Shown here: positions 25,182 to 32,266 of the stretch, in pieces
How the letters are laid out: each line of letters opens with the position of its first letter
Numbering within the stretch: the stretch's first letter is position 1
Assembly: GCA_002067315.1 (NCBI GenBank)
Contig: MVRA01000097.1
Location: forward strand, 1-33,571
Source of the DNA: Methanocella sp. PtaU1.Bin125
GTDB taxonomy: Archaea; Halobacteriota; Methanocellia; Methanocellales; Methanocellaceae
Direction of reading: 5' to 3'
DNA length: 33,571 nt
Made by a program: the position numbers and the translations under genes
Notes under the pieces: model-generated
Told to the model about the DNA's origin: nothing
Database searches by the model: none
What the model saw: the letters and a program-made list of their open reading frames with translations, nothing else

Positions 25182-26330
25182 TCACTGGTCCGGGGCACCC
25201 GTCTCTTCCTGCCGCCCCCGGGAGAGTTCGGGCACGACGGTGGAGAAGTAGTTGACCAGCAGCACCAGCACGATGGCGCCCAGGAACAGGCCGGAGATGC
25301 CGAACACCAGCGGGCCGAGGATGTAGGCGAACATGAGCAGGCCGGTATTAATCTTTCCCCGGGCCAGGTAGGGGCCGACCACGAAGCCGGGCAGGGTCGT
25401 CACGAAGATGAAGATGAAGAGGAACTCGACGATGAAGAAGCCGAGGTTGGGGAACAGCGTCCCGGCCGAGAGGCTGTTCACGATCAGGTAGAGCATCAGC
25501 GGCCCCACGACAATCCACATGCCGACGATCGGGATCAGCGCGCATACGCCCGTCAGGATGCCCAGCAGTATCGGCGCCGGGATGTCCAGCGAGGGCGGGG
25601 CGAAGATGTTCACCAGCTGGTAGCATACGACCGCGATGATCGCGAAGAACACGATGCTCAGCAGGTTGCTGAAGAAAATTTTCTCCAGGTCGGCGTCGAC
25701 CTCCCCCATGTATCGCGCGAAGAGGTCGCGGTGTTCGGCGACCAGCGAAGGGAAAGTCTTACTGAACCAGGCCCGGATGCGCTCGTCTTCGGTCAGCAGC
25801 GTGAGGCCGATGAAGAAGATGAGGAACAGCTTGAACAGCAGGTCGGCGATCGTCGAGCCCGTCGCGATCAGGATAGACTGCACGGCCGGCAGCGACCCGG
25901 AGTAGCTGGTGATCGTCTTGTACCAGTTCTGGCTGGTGATGTCCGTGATGTTCAGGGTGCCGCTGGTCAGGTTCTGCTGGATGCGGTAGAACTCGGCGCT
26001 CGCGTTGGCGAGCGGCCCGGCCGGTATGGCCGCGGAGAGGCCGCTATCGCTGATCACCGACATGAGCTGCGAGATGCCGAAGAGCAGCGTGTACGAGATG
26101 ATCAGCACCAGCGGCAGCCCGAGTACCAGCAGGCTGATGGTGGCCGCCAGGCTGTTGTTGTGGATATACTTCAGGATTCTCCGCTTGATGGGCCGGGTGA
26201 TGTAATAGAGGAAGATCGCGTAGACGAACACGTCGAGGAACGGCCGCATGATCCAGAGTAGTAACAGGACCAACGCGATTCCCAGTATCAGCCACTTGGC
26301 TTTGTATGCCCTCTCCAGTAAGCTATCCAT
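25182..26330 (-). CDS. AI-2E family (PerM-like) transporter
   Basis: This 382-residue polytopic membrane protein of the AI-2E/PerM family has two N-terminal helices (LILGIALVLLLLWIMRPFLD), a variable soluble region (about 110-210) and a C-terminal helix bundle with the family stretches GILTGVCALIPIVGMWIV and GPLVFGISGLFLGAIVLV. Members include exporters of small molecules and sodium/proton antiporters. The autoinducer-2 label does not imply quorum sensing here. A GTG one codon upstream (26333) is an equally possible start; I used the ATG. It is divergent from the small Cys-rich gene at 26376. Confidence 0.88.
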   Translation of the reverse strand: MDSLLERAYKAKWLILGIALVLLLLWIMRPFLDVFVYAIFLYYITRPIKRRILKYIHNNSLAATISLLVLGLPLVLIISYTLLFGISQLMSVISDSGLSAAIPAGPLANASAEFYRIQQNLTSGTLNITDITSQNWYKTITSYSGSLPAVQSILIATGSTIADLLFKLFLIFFIGLTLLTEDERIRAWFSKTFPSLVAEHRDLFARYMGEVDADLEKIFFSNLLSIVFFAIIAVVCYQLVNIFAPPSLDIPAPILLGILTGVCALIPIVGMWIVVGPLMLYLIVNSLSAGTLFPNLGFFIVEFLFIFIFVTTLPGFVVGPYLARGKINTGLLMFAYILGPLVFGISGLFLGAIVLVLLVNYFSTVVPELSRGRQEETGAPDQ

Positions 26331-26340
26331 CACAGGGTAA

Positions 26341-26348
26341 TTTATTTA
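26341..26348 (+). promoter_or_regulatory. TATA box of the small Cys-rich gene
   Basis: TTTATTTA is centred about 31 nt before the ATG at 26376, predicting a leader of only about 5 nt. This supports the tiny gene as truly expressed. Confidence 0.5.
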
Positions 26349-26375
26349 TGAGACGAAAAACCTTATCTGATCACC

Positions 26376-26570
26376 ATGAGCGACTTCTTCAAGAGCAGAA
26401 AGTGTGCCATCTGCGGCAAACCCGCTACCCGCGGGCATTTCGGGCTTTTCCTGTGCGACTCGGAGGAGTGCCTGTGCCAGGCCCGGGACTCGAAGGAATG
26501 CGCAGGTAAGACGATGAAGCCGCCCCGCGGGACGATCCGTCTCGATGACCTGTTAAAGAATAAAAAATAA
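26376..26570 (+). CDS. 64-residue Cys-rich protein, probable zinc-binding
   Basis: This short protein carries six cysteines: CAIC (10, 13), Cys27, Cys32, Cys34 and Cys42, plus His21. CxxC followed by a second Cys cluster is the pattern of a treble-clef or zinc-ribbon fold. A basic tail ends in LLKNKK. I recognise no named family. The gene lies between two minus-strand genes, has its own TATA box, and ends 5 nt before the M32 peptidase stop on the other strand. Its position, codon use and cysteine spacing argue for a real gene. Possible roles are nucleic-acid or ribosome binding or a protein cofactor; none can be shown. Confidence 0.75.
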   Translation: MSDFFKSRKCAICGKPATRGHFGLFLCDSEECLCQARDSKECAGKTMKPPRGTIRLDDLLKNKK

Positions 26571-26575
26571 GCAGA

Positions 26576-28102
26576 TCAGGCCTTTGACCTGATCTTCGGC
26601 GCTGCCCTGACCTTGATATCGTACAGCCTGCCGTACTTCTCCGATACGTACCGGATGAAGTAGTCCTCGCTGATGTTATCGCCGGTAATGCGCTTCATCA
26701 GCTCTGCAGTACTGTACCTCTTGCCGTGCCGGTGGACGTTCTTCCGGAGCCACCCGAGCATGACGCTGAGGTCGCCTTTCGCGAAGCCATCCTCGATGCC
26801 GGGCACCTGCTTCTTCGCGGCGTGCCAGAGCTGGGCCGCGTAGAGGTTGCCCATCGTGTAGGACGGGAAGTAGCCGAACCCGCCGGCGGACCAGTGGACG
26901 TCCTGCAGGCAGCCCTCGGCATCGTTGCGCACGGGGATGCCGAGGTAGCGCTCGAAGCGCTCGTTCCAGAAGGCCGGTATCTCCTTTGTTTTTAGCCGGC
27001 CGTCGAAAATGGCCGCCTCCGCCTCGAACCGCAGCGCGATGTGCAGGTTGTAGGTCAGCTCGTCGGCCTCGGTGCGGATGTAGGACGGCGTCACGCGGTT
27101 GATCTCGCGGAGCCACGCGTCGAGGGGCACCTTCTGGAACTTCGGCATCATCTGCTGCATCTGCGGGTAATAGTATTGCCAGAAGGGCAGGCTCCGGCCG
27201 ACCACGTTCTCCCACAGCCGCGACTGCGACTCGTGGAAGCCCATGGACACGGCCTCGGCCAGCGGGGTGCCGAAGTACTTTTCCTGGAAGCCCTGCTCGT
27301 ACAGGGCGTGGCCCGCCTCGTGGATGATCGGGAAGATGGAGTAGATCGGGTTGTCTTCCTGGTACCGGAAGGTGATCCGCACGTCTTTGCCCCCGCCGTT
27401 GGTGAACGGGTGGGCGGAGAGGTCGATGCGGCCGCAGTTCAGGTCGTAGCCCATGCCGGCCGCGAGGACGTTCAGGAACCTGCGCTGGTCCTCCAGCGGG
27501 TACTTGCCCGCGGGCACGGCGTTCTTCGGGGCGGGGGCGTCGAGCACCTGCCGGGTGATCGGCACCAGCTTCGCGATCAGCCGTTTAAAAAGCACTTCCA
27601 CGTCCCGCGTCTTCATGCCGGGCTCGTAGTCGTCCAGCAGCGCGTCGTACGGCTTGTCCTCGTAGCCGATGCACTCTGCCTGTTTCTGCTTCAGCCCGAT
27701 CATTTTGTCGAGCAGCGGCACATACGACTTGAAGTCGCTGTTCTTCCGCGCCTTGCCCCAGGCCTCGAAGGCCAGCGCGCCGGTGATCGAGATCTCTTTG
27801 ACCAGCGGGGCGGGGACGCTCGACGCCTTCTTCCACTTGCGCTCCACCTCGCGGAGGATGACCCGGCCGTCGGCGGACAGCTCCTGCTTCTTCAGGGCGC
27901 GGATAAGCTTCCCCATCCGGTCCGAGGTGAGCCGCTCGTGGATGAGGCCGGCGATCAGCGCGTTCTGCTCGCCGCGCATCCGGAACGCGCCGGGCGGCAT
28001 GTACGTCTGCTGGTCCCAGTCCAGGAGGCTCCCCACCTGCTCCAGCGTGTTGATTTCCTTGATCAGTTCCAGTAATTCCCTGTATTCGCTGCTGGTTGCC
28101 AT
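26576..28102 (-). CDS. M32 family metallocarboxypeptidase
   Basis: This 508-residue protein has the full length of thermostable carboxypeptidase 1 (M32). The catalytic zinc site is HEAGH at about 260-264 within IIHEAGHALYEQGF. The third ligand should be the Glu in GFHESQSRLWEN near 290. Other family stretches are WDQQTYMPPGA at the N-terminus, GYDLNCGRIDLSAHPFT and YIRTEADELTYNLHI. It should be a cytoplasmic enzyme removing C-terminal residues from peptides. The start ATG 28102 matches the usual family start. It has no clear operon partner, and the DUF89 gene lies 45 nt upstream on the same strand. Confidence 0.95.
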   Translation of the reverse strand: MATSSEYRELLELIKEINTLEQVGSLLDWDQQTYMPPGAFRMRGEQNALIAGLIHERLTSDRMGKLIRALKKQELSADGRVILREVERKWKKASSVPAPLVKEISITGALAFEAWGKARKNSDFKSYVPLLDKMIGLKQKQAECIGYEDKPYDALLDDYEPGMKTRDVEVLFKRLIAKLVPITRQVLDAPAPKNAVPAGKYPLEDQRRFLNVLAAGMGYDLNCGRIDLSAHPFTNGGGKDVRITFRYQEDNPIYSIFPIIHEAGHALYEQGFQEKYFGTPLAEAVSMGFHESQSRLWENVVGRSLPFWQYYYPQMQQMMPKFQKVPLDAWLREINRVTPSYIRTEADELTYNLHIALRFEAEAAIFDGRLKTKEIPAFWNERFERYLGIPVRNDAEGCLQDVHWSAGGFGYFPSYTMGNLYAAQLWHAAKKQVPGIEDGFAKGDLSVMLGWLRKNVHRHGKRYSTAELMKRITGDNISEDYFIRYVSEKYGRLYDIKVRAAPKIRSKA

Positions 28103-28147
28103 TATATATCAAATCCGGATATCAATCGATAAAGTCAATAGTATCAG

Positions 28148-29023
28148 TTACTCTAACAGCCGGGCCACGTTCATGCCCTTCTTCGCGCCGATAGAGGCCG
28201 CTACCGCCTCGCACTTGGCCCGGAGCAGGTATGCGATAGGCCTGAAGCTCTCGTCAGAAAGCGACTCATAGTTGGCCATGCCCTTGCTGATGATCAGGCC
28301 CGGCCTGCGGAGCGCTTCAAGCAGCTCAGCCGGCGCCTCGGTCAGGCTGATGCCCACGGCGTTGGAGCCGGTGGTCAGCACGCGGTCGACCTTATTGTCC
28401 AGGCCCATCCGCAGCACGTCCTCCATGGTCACGTCCGTCAGGATGTACTCGCCCCGCACGACGAGCGTCACCTTCGCGCCGAGCGATTTGAGCTGCTCGA
28501 TCAGGAGCTCGTCGAAGTAGATCTCTCCGCAATTATCCACGAGGTAGAGCACGTCTGCGCCTTTCGCGAGGGCCGCGATGCGATCGGTGTCGTCGATGTC
28601 CAGGCCCTGGGCGATCATCCGGTCCAGGAACCTGCCGAAGTCGCCGGTCTCCACATCGTGGCCCTGCACCCCGAAGTCGAAGGTGTTGCCCGCGATGGAC
28701 AGCAGCACGGCCAGCCGGAAGCGCTCCCCGGGAGGCGCGCGGGCGATCAGCTCCCGGACCCGCGGTATGGCCTCTGCCGCCAGCCGGTTGCTCAGCTCTT
28801 TGGCGGCCCGGTACGGGTCCCTGTCGCCCAGGATCCCGTAGGCCTTCCTGTGGATGCCGGTAGAGATGTGTATCGCGTCCGCCCCCGGCCGGAAGTGCTC
28901 GCGGAGATAGTCCAGCCCGCCCTGCACGGCTTTGAACCGGAGCTCTTTGTCGGTCGTCGATAATTCGGCTTCATACAGCACGCGGTTCAGCAGGCAGGGC
29001 GCACACTGCGGGGTCGTCTTCAT
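28148..29023 (-). CDS. DUF89 family (damage-control phosphatase type) protein
   Basis: This 291-residue archaeal DUF89 protein has an N-terminal CAPCLLNR motif (Cys7, Cys10), the metal-site stretch LVDNCGEIYFDELL (about 160-173), VVRGEYILTDVT, and GLIISKGMANYESLSD near the end. Family members are metal-dependent phosphatases proposed to remove damaged or excess phospho-metabolites. The substrate here is unknown. The start is well supported by TTATAAAA centred about 27 nt upstream, giving a leaderless message. It precedes the M32 gene on the same strand by 45 nt and may be co-transcribed with it. Confidence 0.92.
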   Translation of the reverse strand: MKTTPQCAPCLLNRVLYEAELSTTDKELRFKAVQGGLDYLREHFRPGADAIHISTGIHRKAYGILGDRDPYRAAKELSNRLAAEAIPRVRELIARAPPGERFRLAVLLSIAGNTFDFGVQGHDVETGDFGRFLDRMIAQGLDIDDTDRIAALAKGADVLYLVDNCGEIYFDELLIEQLKSLGAKVTLVVRGEYILTDVTMEDVLRMGLDNKVDRVLTTGSNAVGISLTEAPAELLEALRRPGLIISKGMANYESLSDESFRPIAYLLRAKCEAVAASIGAKKGMNVARLLE

Positions 29024-29045
29024 GATGATCGATCAAGAAAGACGG

Positions 29046-29054
29046 CTTTTATAA
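29046..29054 (-). promoter_or_regulatory. TATA box of the DUF89 gene
   Basis: CTTTTATAA on the plus strand reads TTATAAAAG on the minus strand, centred about 27 nt before the ATG at 29023. This is a textbook position for a leaderless archaeal promoter. Confidence 0.6.
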
Positions 29055-29181
29055 TATATGCTTTCCCCGGCGAGGAAGACATGAACGAGACCGATGCCAG
29101 GCGTCCGGTAAAACAAACGCCAGGGCATATCGTCTGCGGCTGCCGGGCCGCTCGCGCGCGTGCGGACCTCCGCGGGACGGG

Positions 29182-30339
29182 CTACTTCACGAGACGGCCG
29201 TTTTTGATCAGTTGCATCCTGCGGCCGTCTGTATACTCGGCCTCCAGCGTAATGTCGGGCGCCGTGACGAAGTCCCAGTGCATCGCGCTGGACACCTTGC
29301 CGCCGTAGCCGTCGCTGCGTCCGAAGGCCACGTGCACGGAGCCGCCGATCTTCTCGTCAGTGAGGATGTAGCCGATGGCCCGGTCGATGGCCGGGTTCAG
29401 GCCGATCCCCAGCTCGGCGATCTTCAGCGCGTTGGCCGCGCCGTGCCGGTCCATATCGATTTCGGCGAACTTCCGGAAGTTGTCGCGGAGGATGTCCTGG
29501 CCATCTCCTGCGGTACACCGGTCGGGCACCAGCGTGCCATCCTTGAAAAATAAGCGTACGTCCCGCAGTATCGTGCTGCGGGTCAGGTCGTCGACGGTCA
29601 GCGGGCAGACGACGGTGCCTTCGCCTGCCGTCTCCACCGGCGCGACGAACACCTCGCCGGCCGGCAGGTTGGCGCCCCAGTCGCCGCTGGCCTCCTTTTC
29701 CGGGGACCACATGCCGTCGTCCGCCAGCAGTGTCCGGCCCTCGATATCCACGTAAAAATCAGTACCATGCGGATCGGTGACATGCACCCGCTTAGCGTCA
29801 GCCAGCATACGGATGACGTGGGCGCAGTCGGCGCGAAGCTGCCCGTAGTCGATCAGGGACCCGCCGATGACCAGCTTTTCCAGCACCGGCAACGGCACGC
29901 CGTATGTCTTCGCCATGCCCTCCGTGGCCCAGCCCATGTAGACCCATCGTTTCCCGGGCCGGCCGTAGATGGTGTCCGTAATGGGCTGCCGGCCCTCCGA
30001 CCGGGCCTTGATCTTGTCCTCGAGCCCTTTCTTGTACGACGGGTCGCCGGTCGGCTCGATGACGACGTACACGTCCATAGCCTGCGCGGCGGCCAGGCCG
30101 ATCTTCGGGGTCCGGAGGCACGTCTCGACGCTGACGGCCTCCAGCATGCGCCGCATGTACCGGTCGGAGACGGCCGTGATGAACGGCTCTCCGCCCCGCC
30201 GGGCGACCTCGACGCCGATCTCCTCGAGAAATGCCTGCTGGTGCGCCCCGCCCGCGATGAAGACGGCGTCGCCGTCCCGGACGTTAACGCTGCCGATCAC
30301 GCTTGCGGCCAGCGCGGGAAATATCTCCGGGTCTACCAT
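29182..30339 (-). CDS. M29-type aminopeptidase
   Basis: This 385-residue protein matches the M29 (AmpS/thermophilic aminopeptidase) family. The C-terminal metal-site stretches are visible: the Glu in LPAGEVFVAPVE (about 227), the Glu in AELGIGLNP, His in SVHVAFG, and His and Asp in SAMHWDF. The N-terminal part (VNVRDGDAVFIAGG, VEVARRGGEPF) is the usual substrate-side domain. It should be a cytoplasmic metal-dependent aminopeptidase acting on peptides. Related archaeal proteins are sometimes annotated only as leucyl aminopeptidase-like, so catalytic activity is a family inference. It is a single gene on the minus strand, 142 nt from the DUF89 start. Confidence 0.88.
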   Translation of the reverse strand: MVDPEIFPALAASVIGSVNVRDGDAVFIAGGAHQQAFLEEIGVEVARRGGEPFITAVSDRYMRRMLEAVSVETCLRTPKIGLAAAQAMDVYVVIEPTGDPSYKKGLEDKIKARSEGRQPITDTIYGRPGKRWVYMGWATEGMAKTYGVPLPVLEKLVIGGSLIDYGQLRADCAHVIRMLADAKRVHVTDPHGTDFYVDIEGRTLLADDGMWSPEKEASGDWGANLPAGEVFVAPVETAGEGTVVCPLTVDDLTRSTILRDVRLFFKDGTLVPDRCTAGDGQDILRDNFRKFAEIDMDRHGAANALKIAELGIGLNPAIDRAIGYILTDEKIGGSVHVAFGRSDGYGGKVSSAMHWDFVTAPDITLEAEYTDGRRMQLIKNGRLVK

Positions 30340-30385
30340 GTGGAAAGCATACGTGCCGGATCGAGAAAAATCTTGGGATAAGATG

Positions 30386-30407
30386 CGGGACCCTCTGCGG
30401 GGTCCCG
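30386..30407 (-). terminator. Perfect 8-bp hairpin downstream of the small membrane gene
   Basis: CGGGACCC (30386-30393) and GGGTCCCG (30400-30407) form an 8-bp stem with a 6-nt loop, just after the stop of the gene at 30415-30810. No T-run follows immediately on the minus strand, but a T5 lies about 20 nt further on. It may stop transcription or protect the 3' end. Confidence 0.4.
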
Positions 30408-30414
30408 GCGCGTT

Positions 30415-30810
30415 TTACTTTACGCGGGTATCCTTGTAGATGCGGTAGCCCAGCACCCCGAAGATCACCAGCAGCAGGCCGCACATGGCCCAGTCCGTGG
30501 TCGTGATCTCGGGCTTCAGCAAGAGTGAAGCGGCGAAATAGATGACGGCGATCTCGATCAGCCCTTCGACGGCCAGCGTCGCGTAAAAAATCCTGTCCCT
30601 CGGAGCCGCCGTCTCCTCGAGGGATTCGAGCCTGATGTTGCCCGGCTCCACGCCGAGGAAACGGATATAGTTACGGAGCTCCTGCCGGTCCAGCTCATCC
30701 TCGACGGTCGTGATCTTCATGCCACGGCGCCGCTCGTTGATCTCCTTCACCTTCTTGTTGATGAGCTCGATCTTCCGAGAATAAGTGTCCATCCCCGTTT
30801 TTCCGTTCAT
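30415..30810 (-). CDS. Small coiled-coil membrane protein
   Basis: This 131-residue protein has a charged, probably coiled-coil N-terminal half (IELINKKVKEINERRRG, then EDELDRQELRNYIRFLGV) and two transmembrane helices near the C-terminus (ATLAVEGLIEIAVIYFAASLLL and MCGLLLVIFGVLGYRIY). I do not recognise a family. Several in-frame starts exist upstream of 30810, but TATTTAAA at 30835-30842 is centred 28 nt before ATG 30810, so translation most likely begins there on a leaderless message. With both helices near the end, the N-terminal coil should be cytoplasmic. It may be a membrane tether or regulator. Confidence 0.75.
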   Translation of the reverse strand: MNGKTGMDTYSRKIELINKKVKEINERRRGMKITTVEDELDRQELRNYIRFLGVEPGNIRLESLEETAAPRDRIFYATLAVEGLIEIAVIYFAASLLLKPEITTTDWAMCGLLLVIFGVLGYRIYKDTRVK

Positions 30811-30834
30811 ATGCACAGTCGTTGCTATAGAAGG

Positions 30835-30842
30835 TTTAAATA
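30835..30842 (-). promoter_or_regulatory. TATA box of the small membrane gene
   Basis: TATTTAAA on the minus strand is centred about 28 nt before ATG 30810, placing the transcript start at that codon and deciding between alternative starts. Confidence 0.55.
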
Positions 30843-30922
30843 CATTCTCGTACCGCCAGCAGAGGAAAATGCCTGTACTGTAACCCATTACACAGGATGG
30901 GCACGATGGACGCGACGAGTAT

Positions 30923-32167
30923 TCAGAAATAGTCGGTCAGCCGCCGCTGTTCGCGCATGTACCGGTACAGGCTGCTGGCCTTCAGCCAGTGCTGCACCGG
31001 CGAATAGAGCAGGCCGGGCAGGGCGGCCACGGCCTTTTCGAGGGTGTCGAACGTCTGCGGCGCCGTCTTCATCGCCTCCTTCGCCAGCTCCCGGAACCGC
31101 CAGACGCCGAGCGGTATCCAGTCGTTCTTCACCTCGAGGAACGCGATCGCGCCCGCCTGCCGGCCGGCGTTATCCAGGTATTCCAGCACCGGGGCCCGGG
31201 CGGCGTAGTACGCGCCGGCCGTGTTGCCTGCGTATTCCTTCCGGCCTTCGTACAGCTCGAAGTCGGCGTCGACCCGGTAGTTGGGAGCGCTGGCGTGCCA
31301 CAGCTCCAGGTTCTCGAACATCCACGGGGTCGGGGTCAGCAGGATGACGACGTTGTTGGCCAGCGCTTCGGCCCGGTACAGCCGGTACTCGTCGATGGTC
31401 GGGTAATACCGGACGCGGTCGGCGAGCGACTTGCCGACGATGTCGTCCACCGCCGTGATGCTCCATGCCGTGGGGACCAGCCGGCGATTGTCCTTCACGC
31501 CCAGCATGCCGACCGAGAACAGGCGGGTGATCTGGCGCTGGCTGATGCCGCCGTCGAACAGCTCGGCGACGCCCGGCGCGGCGCGATAATCGGTGTCCGA
31601 GACGACGCGGTCGACCTTCCGCGGCACCGAGGGGTTGTCGATGACGGACAGCGCCTTCAGGTCCGCCGAGGGACCGGTCGGCGCCTCGCGCATCGAGAAG
31701 GAGACCCGCATGTCCGGCCGCTTCTCGAAGGACGCCTCCGTGTCGACGGGCTTTTCCGACAGCACCAGCTCCTGGATCTTCTCCAGCATGCCGGACGGGT
31801 CGGCCGCGCTGTGAACCTCGATGACCGACTTGCTCCGGACAAGCTGGAAGCGGTTCTGCAGGATCTCGTCGAAGGAGTTGCCCAGCCAGGCCTCTGAGTC
31901 CATGTGCATGGTGTCCCCGGACATCGGCGGTATCAGCGGGCCGGCCAGCACCTTCGGGTAGCCGTAGCTCCCCACGAAGACGCCGGGCGGGGCCGATCCG
32001 GCGATGTCGCTGCCGCTGAGCGTCCCGAGGCCCAGGTACGTCCGGGCCTTGACGAGGATGGGGCAGACCTTCTTGCCACAGAGTCCCATAAAGCCCCGGC
32101 ACCGGGCACAGAGCGATTCCCGCCGGCCTTCGGAATAGCCCGCCTCGAAAGTAGCCTGTCGCTGCAC
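30923..32167 (-). CDS. nreA: DNA repair protein NreA
   Basis: This 414-residue protein matches archaeal NreA. An N-terminal zinc site has four cysteines (20, 23, 30 and 35 in CARCRGFMGLCGKKVCPI). Then come the Nre N domain with YPKVLAGPL and GDTMHMDSEAW, a central stretch IDNPSVPRKVDRVVSDTD, and the Nre C domain with WSITAVDD. The last eight residues, QRRLTDYF, are a PCNA-interacting (PIP) motif, as in characterised NreA proteins. In haloarchaea NreA takes part in repair of DNA damage such as that caused by mitomycin C, working with PCNA. The start is GTG 32167, which keeps a typical distance to the zinc site. It stands alone on the minus strand. Confidence 0.93.
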   Translation of the reverse strand: MQRQATFEAGYSEGRRESLCARCRGFMGLCGKKVCPILVKARTYLGLGTLSGSDIAGSAPPGVFVGSYGYPKVLAGPLIPPMSGDTMHMDSEAWLGNSFDEILQNRFQLVRSKSVIEVHSAADPSGMLEKIQELVLSEKPVDTEASFEKRPDMRVSFSMREAPTGPSADLKALSVIDNPSVPRKVDRVVSDTDYRAAPGVAELFDGGISQRQITRLFSVGMLGVKDNRRLVPTAWSITAVDDIVGKSLADRVRYYPTIDEYRLYRAEALANNVVILLTPTPWMFENLELWHASAPNYRVDADFELYEGRKEYAGNTAGAYYAARAPVLEYLDNAGRQAGAIAFLEVKNDWIPLGVWRFRELAKEAMKTAPQTFDTLEKAVAALPGLLYSPVQHWLKASSLYRYMREQRRLTDYF

Positions 32168-32266
32168 GCTAGACCCTTGGCAGGGCCTTCGGATAACGTT
32201 TACGCATGCGGCGTGAAAATAACATTCGCGAAGGCGAAAATAACTTCCTCGACTGTAAGATAACGG

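Noticed and set aside
29081-29308. 75-codon plus-strand open frame
   Set aside because: More than half overlaps the 3' end of the M29-type gene antisense; no recognisable protein feature.
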